A DNA stretch of 33,171 nt from a virus: positions 1-33,171 of IMG/VR virus record IMGVR_UViG_3300020596_000078. One strand, 5' to 3'. Made by a program: the position numbers and the translations under genes. Under the pieces are notes generated by a model. That model searched no databases and was not told the DNA's origin. It saw only the letters and a list, made by a program, of their open reading frames with translations. Below, piece by piece: positions 25,004 to 31,186 of the stretch (its first letter is position 1; each line of letters begins with the position of its first letter).

Positions 25004-25271
25004 AATCTTCTATGATGATTCTTATGGCTTCGCCATCCTTTCCAACTAACGTATTTACTGGCATGCCGTCCATGTACGACCATACAAGCTTTTGCGCTCC
25101 TACATCACCCTCTACTGCTTTCTTAACGATTGATTTACCGATAGCATCCTTCACCTCTGGGCTACTAGCCAGCATACTTTGAAACCATTCTGTAATTGAA
25201 TAGCCCTTCTTGGGTCTTCCGTCTGGGTTGCCAGACTGTCCTGGTTTAAATTGAGTACTTTTATTGCTCAT
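24948..25271 (-). CDS. Terminase small subunit-like (DUF5681-type) protein
   Basis: The 107-residue protein starts with the signature FKPGQSGNPDGRPKKG (residues 8-23) of DUF5681-type proteins, which are commonly encoded just before a terminase large subunit and are thought to be its DNA-recognition partner. A helical region follows (TEWFQSMLASSPEVKDAIGK; AVEGDVGAQKLVWSYMDGMP). AGGAAA precedes the ATG. The 3' end overlaps terL. The small-subunit role is from family and position. Confidence 0.8.
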   Translation of the reverse strand: MSNKSTQFKPGQSGNPDGRPKKGYSITEWFQSMLASSPEVKDAIGKSIVKKAVEGDVGAQKLVWSYMDGMPVNTLVGKDGEAIRIIIEDYGNTNNSTAETTGVDQSK

Positions 25272-25307
25272 CTGTTATTTTCCTGTTACAAAGGTTTATC
25301 ATTTCAC

Positions 25308-25595
25308 TCATGGTTTCTCGAGTATATCTATACTTCCGAACTTTGTCTTGTTTGTTGTTGGATTGAGATGAAACGTTTTTGCCATCTGTTGCACCATCTG
25401 CTTGTACCAAGTCATTGCCTCTTTTGTGAGAGCTATTTCTGTCGGTGAACCAGAGTATTTCTCTATCAAGCTTATATACTGTTGAAATTCTCCCAAACTA
25501 TATCGTGGTGGTCCTGGATTTGGATTCATATACTGATAGTATACTCTACTTTGAGTTTTCCCTGTTTTCCCACCCTGGAAGATCTTTCCAGACAT
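25308..25595 (-). CDS. Hypothetical protein upstream of terminase
   Basis: The 95-residue basic protein begins with MSGKIFQGGKTGKTQSRVYY and has a helical middle (YSLGEFQQYISLIEKYSGSP; MTWYKQMVQQMAKTF). The first 50 nt overlap the end of the 129-residue gene in another frame. No RBS is clear, and a Met at residue 23 is an alternative start. Not recognised. Its position before the small terminase suggests a packaging or DNA-binding role, but nothing in the sequence proves it. Confidence 0.6.
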   Translation of the reverse strand: MSGKIFQGGKTGKTQSRVYYQYMNPNPGPPRYSLGEFQQYISLIEKYSGSPTEIALTKEAMTWYKQMVQQMAKTFHLNPTTNKTKFGSIDILEKP

Positions 25596-25935
25596 ATTTT
25601 GCGTTATTCACTTGGTCCATTGAGACTGAGGATTCTGTAATCATCTTCTTTACCTGCTCTGGGAATGCCTCAACAAACTCTCTTGATATCTCACCGTTTC
25701 TAAATGGTTGAGTAAGAGATTTAAAATGTGTCTTTCTTCCGTCTTTAATCTCCTGGGTAGTAAATTCGTGAGGAGGGGTCATTTTTTTTGATGTGTTTCG
25801 TTCATCAAAGGCTGTTTGACAGGGTTCACATCGTGTTAGCTGCCAAGCAGTGAAAAGAAGAATAACTCTGCCCGGGCGTGTGTGACACTCTGGACATGGT
25901 CTTCCTTGCAGTTCCTCTTTTGTAGGAAAATTCAT
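25546..25935 (-). CDS. Zinc-finger protein of the packaging module
   Basis: The 129-residue protein has CPECHTRPG (14-22) and CEPC (36-39), forming one probable zinc finger. A C-terminal region PFRNGEISREFVEAFPEQVK followed by NNAKYVWKDLPGW resembles a conserved tail in small phage proteins encoded near terminase genes. Function unknown. It starts 4 nt inside the preceding membrane-protein gene (ATGA-type overlap), so it is in the same operon. Confidence 0.7.
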   Translation of the reverse strand: MNFPTKEELQGRPCPECHTRPGRVILLFTAWQLTRCEPCQTAFDERNTSKKMTPPHEFTTQEIKDGRKTHFKSLTQPFRNGEISREFVEAFPEQVKKMITESSVSMDQVNNAKYVWKDLPGWENRENSK

Positions 25936-26246
25936 TTAAAAAAATCCTCGTTTAATCCTGTTTGTCTCCAGTGATCTTCTAGGGCTTTGTCCCCACTTTT
26001 GATGTCTTGGATCTGTTGTTCTGTTTTAAAAGGAATCACTCCAGGATGTATTAATTTCTTTTGTGGTCTTGACTTTGTGTCTTCAATGATTTCGTCTATT
26101 GATGCTGTTTGTATATCAAGTGGTGGTGGTGTTGAAGGAAACACGACGTGGTATTTCTGATGTATTGAAGAGAGGATTTTGTGTTCTTGACCAGATATTC
26201 GTCCGATGATGTAAAAAAGAACAGCAGTAAAAAGAAATGAAAACAT
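25932..26246 (-). CDS. Membrane-anchored hypothetical protein, first late gene, probably leaderless
   Basis: The 104-residue protein has one N-terminal membrane segment (FSFLFTAVLFYIIGRISG) and a soluble tail with Pro-rich and acidic stretches. It is the first gene of the minus-strand block. TGGTATAAT ends 7 nt before the ATG and there is no Shine-Dalgarno, so it is a clear leaderless candidate. Function is not recognised. Confidence 0.65.
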   Translation of the reverse strand: MFSFLFTAVLFYIIGRISGQEHKILSSIHQKYHVVFPSTPPPLDIQTASIDEIIEDTKSRPQKKLIHPGVIPFKTEQQIQDIKSGDKALEDHWRQTGLNEDFFK

Positions 26247-26250
26247 CTGC

Positions 26251-26279
26251 TTGATTATACCATTAAATGTGTGTATTCT
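26251..26279 (+). promoter_or_regulatory. Candidate plus-strand promoter of a small RNA
   Basis: TTGATT (26251-26256), 17-nt spacer, TATTCT (26274-26279) preceded by TGTG. The predicted start is about 26286. It overlaps the divergent late promoter. Confidence 0.4.
26254..26262 (-). promoter_or_regulatory. Extended -10 promoter for the late block, leaderless start
   Basis: TGGTATAAT with a TTTAGA (-35-like, 17-nt spacer) upstream, followed by CAAGCAG and the ATG at 26246. It overlaps the -35 of a plus-strand promoter at 26251-26279, so the two divergent starts may exclude each other. Confidence 0.6.
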
Positions 26280-26285
26280 AAAGAC

Positions 26286-26355
26286 ATATCTCCTGGTTTA
26301 TCTTGATTGAGAACGAGGAGACTTTCATTAAAGCATCTCAAAAGGATGCTTTTTT
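26286..26355 (+). ncRNA. Candidate about 70-nt structured small RNA
   Basis: Between a sigma70-like promoter and a strong intrinsic terminator, no ORF fits. The RNA would fold into a first hairpin (TCTCCT-G-GTTT / GAAC-G-AGGAGA, 26289-26321, loop 26300-26310) and then the terminator hairpin. The 5' arm TCTCCT resembles an anti-Shine-Dalgarno sequence, so base-pairing to ribosome-binding sites is conceivable. No known RNA family is recognised. Confidence 0.4.
26330..26355 (+). terminator. Intrinsic terminator
   Basis: Perfect 8-bp stem AAAGCATC/GATGCTTT with a 7-nt loop (TCAAAAG) followed by a run of Ts on the plus strand. On the minus strand the run is interrupted, so it works mainly for plus-strand RNA. 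Confidence 0.75.
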
Positions 26356-26751
26356 GATGATGCGTGTTGTGTGAAAAAATGATCATGTTGCTTTTATCGC
26401 TGGAAGCTGATACAAAAATAGATGCGTTTTATTCCGCACTTCACTCTATCAATGGGGTTGCCAGCGGTCAGGATACTCAACCTGTATAAATTAGTGGCAT
26501 AATAATTGACTTTGAAGAACCGGCTTTATACTGATTCTTTTAAGAAAATGAGAGGGTTCAGGGCTTCGCATTCAGACCCCCCCTCCTTCTACGACCAGGT
26601 GCCGTAGTTTGAAACAGTGAATATGCTTATCTTGTCCGGGAGACAACGGATGATACAAGAGATATACCACTAGAGAACCACTCTTATTTATCTTTTCTGC
26701 TTCCCGTCATTACCTGATTCAGTATATATACGATTCCACAAGATCCCCCTA
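26356..26751. other. Non-coding divergent control region with inverted repeats
   Basis: No convincing gene. It contains a 36-codon plus-strand ORF without RBS (26379-26489), a possible promoter (TTGACT at 26506, TATACT at 26527, 15-nt spacer), a GC-rich hairpin-forming stretch around 26552-26582 ending in a C-run, and an inverted repeat TCTTGT/ACAAGA around 26640-26663 enclosing TTGTC/GACAA. This could hold regulatory RNA, operator sites or a replication origin; none can be proven. Confidence 0.5.
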
Positions 26752-26780
26752 TTGACATTACTCGTAATTTACTGTATACA
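26752..26780 (+). promoter_or_regulatory. Strong sigma70-type promoter of the plus-strand operon, leaderless start
   Basis: Perfect -35 TTGACA (26752-26757), 17-nt spacer, -10 TATACA (26775-26780). TAGAGT (6 nt) separates it from the ATG at 26787, so the transcript should begin at or near the start codon. Confidence 0.75.
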
Positions 26781-26786
26781 TAGAGT

Positions 26787-27356
26787 ATGCAAAAAAACGT
26801 ACAGAGATCAAAATCACGATTACATAAAAACACTGGATGGCGTAAATGGTACAAACACCAACCTCACCGTTTGAGACTTAGGTTGTTCTTTTTAAGCATT
26901 TTAATAGGCTTATACATATTCTATAACATAGGTGGCATACTAGCTGCTCTTAACCCTGTTAAAGCCCTCACCAACAATGAGATTCAAGTGGTAGAGATTG
27001 AAAAACGCATTGAAGTGATTAAAGAGGTTGAGGTTGATCGGAAGTTCACAACAGAGAAGCAGCAGATTATGGCCTACATTGTAGAGGTATTTGGTGATGA
27101 TGCAGCTGACGCCATTACTGTTATCAGTAAGTGCGAAAATAACGCTTTTAATCCTAAAGCCACAAATCATAATAGAAACGGCTCAATTGACCGAGGAGTA
27201 TTCCAGCTTAATTCAGCATACTGGGGCGGTGAAGAGTTGTTTGACTGGAAAACTAATGTAGATGTAGCCTACACAGTATTTAAGAGAGCCGGTAAGAAGT
27301 GGACACCATGGACATGCTCACATACTGTAGGACAAGCTAATTATTTAGGACAGTAA
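26787..27356 (+). CDS. Membrane-anchored lysozyme/transglycosylase-like protein
   Basis: 189 residues: a basic N-terminus, one membrane helix (about 33-54: FFLSILIGLYIFYNIGGILA), a charged coiled stalk (IEKRIEVIKEVEVDRKFTTE) and a lysozyme-like domain (about 92-189). The domain shows KCENNAFNP with the likely catalytic Glu118, then GSIDRGVFQLNSAYWG and the C-terminal CSHTVGQANYLGQ. Such domains cleave the glycan strand of peptidoglycan; being anchored outside the membrane it could act in lysis or in wall remodelling during infection. It is the first gene of the plus-strand operon, with no Shine-Dalgarno and a start codon at the predicted transcription start. The family call is good, the infection role is inferred. 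Confidence 0.8.
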   Translation: MQKNVQRSKSRLHKNTGWRKWYKHQPHRLRLRLFFLSILIGLYIFYNIGGILAALNPVKALTNNEIQVVEIEKRIEVIKEVEVDRKFTTEKQQIMAYIVEVFGDDAADAITVISKCENNAFNPKATNHNRNGSIDRGVFQLNSAYWGGEELFDWKTNVDVAYTVFKRAGKKWTPWTCSHTVGQANYLGQ

Positions 27357-27388
27357 AGGGCTAACTAGCCTAACGGCAGAAAGAAATT

Positions 27389-27829
27389 ATGCAAAGACCA
27401 AACAACCTAAAAGTAGGCGATCAGTTTAGAGTGATTGAGGGAGATGGTGGCTTTAAAGTGGGTGATATTATCACGCTTAAAAGTGATGACAGAACTGATT
27501 GTCCATACTTCTTGAAAGAAGATAAGTCTGATGTTTACTGTACATACTGGTCAAACCTCAAACCCTACATCAAAACAATCAGAGATGCTCAAGTTGGGGA
27601 TGTGGTTGTTAGTAATAGTAGTGGATTTGAGTACCTCGTGCTTGAGAGAGGACAGAGTACAGTTACTTTTTCGAAAGGCAATAACTTCAAAATCGCATAT
27701 GATATTTACACCATTGACGAATTAGAAGAAGATTTTACCCTCAAAAATGCACCAGAGGTAGTGAGTGACAAAATAGCCGAGGCGAAGAAGCTGTTAAAAG
27801 AAGCTGGATATAAAATAACTAAGGAATAA
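27389..27829 (+). CDS. SH3/KOW-like double-domain protein, paralogue 1
   Basis: The 146-residue protein has two small beta-barrel-like repeats: LKVGDQFRVIEGDGGFKVGD with WSNLKPY, and RDAQVGDVVVSNSSGFEYLV with IDELEEDFTL. It ends with a helical tail KKLLKEAGYKITKE. These repeats resemble SH3-like or KOW-type binding domains. The gene after it is a tandem duplicate sharing the first ten residues and most motifs. The tail recurs at the end of the HNH remnant at 28282. Role unknown; a protein- or nucleic-acid-binding role is plausible. Confidence 0.75.
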   Translation: MQRPNNLKVGDQFRVIEGDGGFKVGDIITLKSDDRTDCPYFLKEDKSDVYCTYWSNLKPYIKTIRDAQVGDVVVSNSSGFEYLVLERGQSTVTFSKGNNFKIAYDIYTIDELEEDFTLKNAPEVVSDKIAEAKKLLKEAGYKITKE

Positions 27830-27830
27830 T

Positions 27831-28280
27831 ATGCAAAGACCAAACAACCTAAAAGTAGGCGACCGATTTAGAGTGATTGAAAGAAATAACTACTTTAATG
27901 TAGGCGAGATTATCTCGCTCAAAGATGATGATGATGGCAGCACTAATCCATACTTCTGGAGTGAAGATAAATCCTATTTCTGGTGTATATCCTTCTCCGA
28001 CCTTGAACCCCACACCAAATCAGTCAGAGATGCACAAGTTGGGGATGTGGTGGAAGATAGTAATGCAGCTAGATGTGTGGTATTTGAGAGGGGTCAGAGT
28101 ACTGTTTTACTTTCGAGAAAAAATGATTTTACAAAGACTGGTGACACGTTCACCTTTGACGAACTAGACAGATACTTTACCCTCAAAGCTGAGCCAGAGG
28201 TAGTAGACGATAAAATAGCCGAGGCGATCTTAAAAGATGGAAAAACATATAGGATTAAAATCCTAGAGGAAATTAAATAA
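27831..28280 (+). CDS. SH3/KOW-like double-domain protein, paralogue 2
   Basis: The 149-residue protein is a tandem duplicate of the preceding gene, starting 1 nt after its stop. Both begin MQRPNNLKVGD and share ACLPTY-like order of motifs: FRVIE, FNVGEIISLKDDD, DAQVGDVVEDS, FERGQSTVLLS, FDELDRYFTL. DNA near the two starts is nearly identical over about 50 nt. The C-terminal tail differs (ILKDGKTYRIKILEEIK), lacking the KLLKEAGYKI end that paralogue 1 has. Function unknown. Confidence 0.75.
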   Translation: MQRPNNLKVGDRFRVIERNNYFNVGEIISLKDDDDGSTNPYFWSEDKSYFWCISFSDLEPHTKSVRDAQVGDVVEDSNAARCVVFERGQSTVLLSRKNDFTKTGDTFTFDELDRYFTLKAEPEVVDDKIAEAILKDGKTYRIKILEEIK

Positions 28281-28281
28281 T

Positions 28282-28518
28282 ATGCCTTCTGGTGTTTACA
28301 AAAGAACTATAGAACATAAAAAATGGAGAACATCTTGTTTTGAAAGGGACAATTATGCCTGTCAGAAATGTAAGGAGAGTGGATCAAAGAAATATTTAAA
28401 TTGTGTAGATTGTCATAGGAAAACATATACATATGGAGAAGGATCAAAAAAATTTGAAAAGTTATTAAAAGAAGCTGGATATAAAATAGTTAAAGAACCA
28501 AAAAGGACTAACCTATGA
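28282..28518 (+). CDS. Internally deleted HNH-endonuclease remnant fused to the SH3-paralogue tail
   Basis: The 78-residue protein starts MPSGVYKRTIEHKKW, typical of phage HNH endonucleases, followed by FERDNYACQKC and LNCVDCHRKTYTYG, the flanking zinc-binding cysteines. The segment between them that should carry the DH-I catalytic histidine and metal site is missing, so nuclease activity is very unlikely. The C-terminus FEKLLKEAGYKIVKE is the tail of SH3 paralogue 1. This looks like an HNH gene that landed in a third SH3 copy and then collapsed. It may still bind zinc or DNA. Its stop overlaps the next start as ATGA. Confidence 0.7.
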   Translation: MPSGVYKRTIEHKKWRTSCFERDNYACQKCKESGSKKYLNCVDCHRKTYTYGEGSKKFEKLLKEAGYKIVKEPKRTNL

Positions 28519-28727
28519 CTCAAAAAATAATTTTGACAGCAGTGCTGGGTCGGTGGATTGCTATCGTCATTTTACTTTACTTCTTTCTTAAAGAGCAAAC
28601 TGGCCTAGCAACGAGAATACTATTATTTACTATAGTTTTTAACCTTGAGGCAGGTACATTGGTCAGAAATATAAAACAGTGGATGGAAGTTAAGATTACA
28701 GATAGTAAACTCACTAAAAAGGACTAA
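28515..28727 (+). CDS. Small two-helix membrane protein
   Basis: The 70-residue protein has two predicted membrane helices (IILTAVLGRWIAIVILLYFF and ATRILLFTIVFNLEAGTLV) and a C-terminal LTKKD. The last residues are encoded by the repeated junction cassette AAAAAGGACTAACCTATG, which also supplies stop and next start. It could be a holin-like or superinfection-type membrane protein, but nothing specific is recognised. Confidence 0.65.
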   Translation: MTQKIILTAVLGRWIAIVILLYFFLKEQTGLATRILLFTIVFNLEAGTLVRNIKQWMEVKITDSKLTKKD

Positions 28728-28730
28728 CCT

Positions 28731-28964
28731 ATGTCTATACAGAACTCATGGTTTGGCAGAGAAACCCCTACAGAATCAGAACAGTCTGAACAACACAGCT
28801 TTTTTCAACGTATTTTACGAAAAGAAAAGTCAAGTCATACACCTGTCCAGAGAATAGAACACGTTATATATCAGACTACTCAATTACCAGAAAAACCTAA
28901 AAAAATATTTAATATGAAAGAGTATCAAAAGAGTTGCATTCTTTCAGAACAAAGAAGCAAATGA
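28731..28964 (+). CDS. Small hypothetical protein
   Basis: 77 residues, polar and probably disordered (Gln/Glu/Lys-rich, no Cys pairs or membrane helix). It is preceded by the AAGGACTAACCT junction cassette, which gives a good RBS. Not recognised. It lies between a membrane protein and the VRR-NUC gene. Confidence 0.55.
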   Translation: MSIQNSWFGRETPTESEQSEQHSFFQRILRKEKSSHTPVQRIEHVIYQTTQLPEKPKKIFNMKEYQKSCILSEQRSK

Positions 28965-28971
28965 GTTTATT

Positions 28972-29589
28972 ATGACACTATTAACCCGACAAGAACTCTG
29001 TACAAAACTTGATGTTAGTAACTCTATCGTCAAGTGGTGGTCGCAAGGATGGTATATGAGACTAGGAAAAAAAACATACTTTTTCCCAGATCACCATAAA
29101 GTAAAAGCCGTGAAAGGACTTGGAATTAAAAGTAACCCGTTTTTGTATGATCTTGATGAGGTCAATGCGTACCGATTAGAGTGTAAACGTAAAGAAAAAA
29201 AACGAAAAGAAAAGGTACACAAGAAAATCCAAAAAAATAAATTAGAGATACATCTTTGTAAAAAGATTATTCTTGATTTAAACACCAGCGGAACATACTA
29301 TTGCTGGAGGGTAAATTCAGGCGCTATAAAGTCAAAGACTAACGGCAAGACACGACTTATTCACATGGCTAAAGCAGGCACAAGCGACATTCAAGGCATT
29401 GTAAAGTCAACAGGACGAATGTTCTGTCTTGAAGTGAAAAGACCTGAAACAAGAAATACGGTTACCGAATTACAACAACAGTACTTAGACAAAATGAAAG
29501 AGTTTGGTGCAGTAGTAGGAGTGGTGACATCCCCAGAAGAAGCACTAGACATTCTAGAAAATAAAAAACCTCAACAGGAGAACTTATGA
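28972..29589 (+). CDS. VRR-NUC nuclease with N-terminal helix-turn-helix
   Basis: 205 residues. Residues 1-60 resemble an excisionase/MerR-type helix-turn-helix (LLTRQELCTKLDVSNSIVKW). Residues about 65-95 are a Lys-rich linker (ECKRKEKKRKEKVHKKIQKN). Residues about 105-195 are a VRR-NUC nuclease of the PD-(D/E)XK type: GTSDIQGIV (Asp), CLEVKRPETR (Glu and Lys) and a later Gln in TELQQQYLDKM. VRR-NUC enzymes in phages act as single-strand or junction-specific endonucleases. The helix-turn-helix plus nuclease fusion suggests targeted DNA processing in replication or recombination. It lacks the junction cassette at its start. Confidence 0.8.
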   Translation: MTLLTRQELCTKLDVSNSIVKWWSQGWYMRLGKKTYFFPDHHKVKAVKGLGIKSNPFLYDLDEVNAYRLECKRKEKKRKEKVHKKIQKNKLEIHLCKKIILDLNTSGTYYCWRVNSGAIKSKTNGKTRLIHMAKAGTSDIQGIVKSTGRMFCLEVKRPETRNTVTELQQQYLDKMKEFGAVVGVVTSPEEALDILENKKPQQENL

Positions 29590-29732
29590 ACATATTTACA
29601 TGGATCTATAGGAAATTACTAGAACCAACAACGTGCAGTCATTGTAAAGCTACATTAACAACACATGGATTTTATGATGATTTAGAGTGTCCAAATCGCT
29701 GTGAATGGAAAGAACTTACTAAAAAGGACTAA
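29586..29732 (+). CDS. 48-residue zinc-finger protein
   Basis: ATG at 29586 overlaps the VRR-NUC stop as ATGA, with AGGAG upstream. The product has CSHC (17-20) and CPNRC (35-39), likely one zinc site, and the end ELTKKD is encoded by the junction cassette. Function unknown. Confidence 0.65.
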   Translation: MNIFTWIYRKLLEPTTCSHCKATLTTHGFYDDLECPNRCEWKELTKKD

Positions 29733-29735
29733 CTT

Positions 29736-29891
29736 ATGCAGGAATTCATACATACAACAATAATTTATCTTGCGATTGTATCAGGATGTTTCTTGGCGTC
29801 CTGGCTTATGGTGGGAGATTTCAGACTTGCGTATAATATGATTGCACATTCAGCACTATATATCGCAATTTATTTTCGGATTAACAGATAA
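29736..29891 (+). CDS. 51-residue membrane protein
   Basis: ATG follows AAGGACTAACTT. Two hydrophobic segments (TTIIYLAIVSGCFLASWLMV and an amphipathic helix MIAHSALYIAIYF) suggest a small inner-membrane protein. No further homology recognised. Confidence 0.6.
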   Translation: MQEFIHTTIIYLAIVSGCFLASWLMVGDFRLAYNMIAHSALYIAIYFRINR

Positions 29892-29900
29892 GGACTAACT

Positions 29901-30062
29901 ATGACCAACACTTGTTTAAGATGCGGAGTAGATAGAGAAGATAAACCTTATGTAGTGTGTGCTTTATATGGAACAGTAGAAAAGCGACACATTTGGGGAG
30001 AATTTAAAGGAGAAACAGAAACAATAGAATTAAACGATTTACTAACCTCTAAGGATAGATAA
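29901..30062 (+). CDS. 53-residue zinc-finger-like protein
   Basis: ATG follows AAGGACTAACT. The start MTNTCLRCGVDRE contains CxxC; a single extra Cys at residue 20 may complete the site. The rest is beta-like (VCALYGTVEKRHIWGEF). Function unknown. Confidence 0.6.
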   Translation: MTNTCLRCGVDREDKPYVVCALYGTVEKRHIWGEFKGETETIELNDLLTSKDR

Positions 30063-30081
30063 AATGAAAAAGGACTAACCC

Positions 30082-30249
30082 ATGAATAAACAACAAAAAA
30101 TAAAAAAACCAGATTTGAGTGAAGAAAATATAAGTTGTGCTTGGTGCGGTAGAGCCTACTCTGAGCATGATGATGAAAGAGCAGAGAACATGCCAGTTCC
30201 AAGAACTCCTTGTTTATTATTAAAATCTGGATTCTGGGAGAGGAAATAA
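30082..30249 (+). CDS. 55-residue zinc-finger-like protein
   Basis: ATG follows AAAAAGGACTAACCC. Contains CAWCGRAYSEHDDE (residues 19-32) and a later PCLLLKSGFWERK, giving up to three Cys and one His that could bind zinc. Function unknown. Confidence 0.6.
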   Translation: MNKQQKIKKPDLSEENISCAWCGRAYSEHDDERAENMPVPRTPCLLLKSGFWERK

Positions 30250-30269
30250 TTGAAGTAGAGGACTAACCT

Positions 30270-30587
30270 ATGACAAACAAAAAACTACCGAAAACATACA
30301 CAATGGAAGAACGATTGGAAAAGTTAATATCTGGTTGTTCCAACACTGGCGACCTAAGTGGTGAGTGCTATCCAATGTACGGTGTGTATGACCTTGTAGA
30401 AGAATTTATAAACGATGAACTAGCCAAAGCCAGAGCAGAAGAACGTGAGCGGATTGCTGATGAATTTGGCGACTTTAGACTGGTGGCAAAAGGTTGGCTT
30501 GGAATAATTAAGTACGGTAGAACACTAAGATTCTTTTTATTGCCTCACACAAAACATAAAAAGGGTGATGACGAAACTAACGAATAA
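30270..30587 (+). CDS. ELAxARAEER family protein 1
   Basis: 105 residues. The core YDLVEEFINDELAKARAEER (residues about 45-64) recurs in the three genes downstream. The N-terminal part has MEERLEKLISGCSNTGD; the C-terminal part is basic (IIKYGRTLRFFLLPHTKHKK). The gene follows AGGACTAACCT. The shared core is a helix of alternating acidic and basic residues, perhaps for self-association. Function unknown. Confidence 0.65.
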   Translation: MTNKKLPKTYTMEERLEKLISGCSNTGDLSGECYPMYGVYDLVEEFINDELAKARAEERERIADEFGDFRLVAKGWLGIIKYGRTLRFFLLPHTKHKKGDDETNE

Positions 30588-30597
30588 GGACTAACCC

Positions 30598-30921
30598 ATG
30601 ACAGACACACGAAAAATAGTAGATAGTATTTGCAAATGTCGCAGAGGCTCAATGGACGACAAACAGTTCAGAGCTAAAGTTGAGTTTGCAATCCAAGAAG
30701 AACTAGCCAAAGCTGTAGCAAAGGAAAAAATAAAAACAAAAAAAATAGTAGATGATGTTAAAGACAGCTTGTGGAAGATACAAAGAATGGGAGTAATTGA
30801 TTTTAAAGGAGAAAAACTAGAAGTTATTACTAGATATCAAGCTCTAAATACAATAAATCTAAGTGGACTACCATATACATCAAGATCTGGAAGAAAACTA
30901 ACCAATTACTTTGAAAGCTAA
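30598..30921 (+). CDS. ELAxARAEER family protein 2
   Basis: 107 residues with DKQFRAKVEFAIQEELAKAV (residues about 21-40) then AKEKIKTKKIVDDVKDSLWK, a diverged family core. The start follows AAGGACTAACCC. The C-terminal 40 residues (YTSRSGRKLTNYFES end) have no homologue in the others. Function unknown. Confidence 0.6.
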   Translation: MTDTRKIVDSICKCRRGSMDDKQFRAKVEFAIQEELAKAVAKEKIKTKKIVDDVKDSLWKIQRMGVIDFKGEKLEVITRYQALNTINLSGLPYTSRSGRKLTNYFES

Positions 30922-30969
30922 GCAAGTGAAAGATATTATAGAGGAATATTTAACTAAAAATGACTAACT

Positions 30970-31176
30970 ATGCCAGACAAAAAACTACCAGCAGATGTTG
31001 AGCGTAGATTCAACGAAAGATATTCAGGAAATCATGACTATCTTCCGTACTATATTCTTGAAGATGATGCCAAGGAGTTTCTAGCCGAAGAACTAGCCAG
31101 AGCCAGAGCAGAAGAAAGGGCGAGGTCAGCTAAAATAATTTCAACAATTACTTCAACTGAAGGTAAGTGGGAATAA
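30970..31176 (+). CDS. ELAxARAEER family protein 3
   Basis: 68 residues: DKKLPADVERRFNERYSGN, then DDAKEFLAEELARARAEERA. It is the shortest member and mostly consists of the shared core. The start follows a variant cassette (AAAAATGACTAACT), where the first G of GGACTAAC is T. Just upstream a 13-codon GTG frame encodes KDIIEEYLTKND, a likely remnant of another small gene. Function unknown. Confidence 0.6.
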   Translation: MPDKKLPADVERRFNERYSGNHDYLPYYILEDDAKEFLAEELARARAEERARSAKIISTITSTEGKWE

Positions 31177-31186
31177 GGAATAACCT

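Noticed and set aside
26379-26489. A 36-codon plus-strand ORF in the control region.
   Set aside because: It has no Shine-Dalgarno and no recognisable motif; described only as part of the non-coding stretch.
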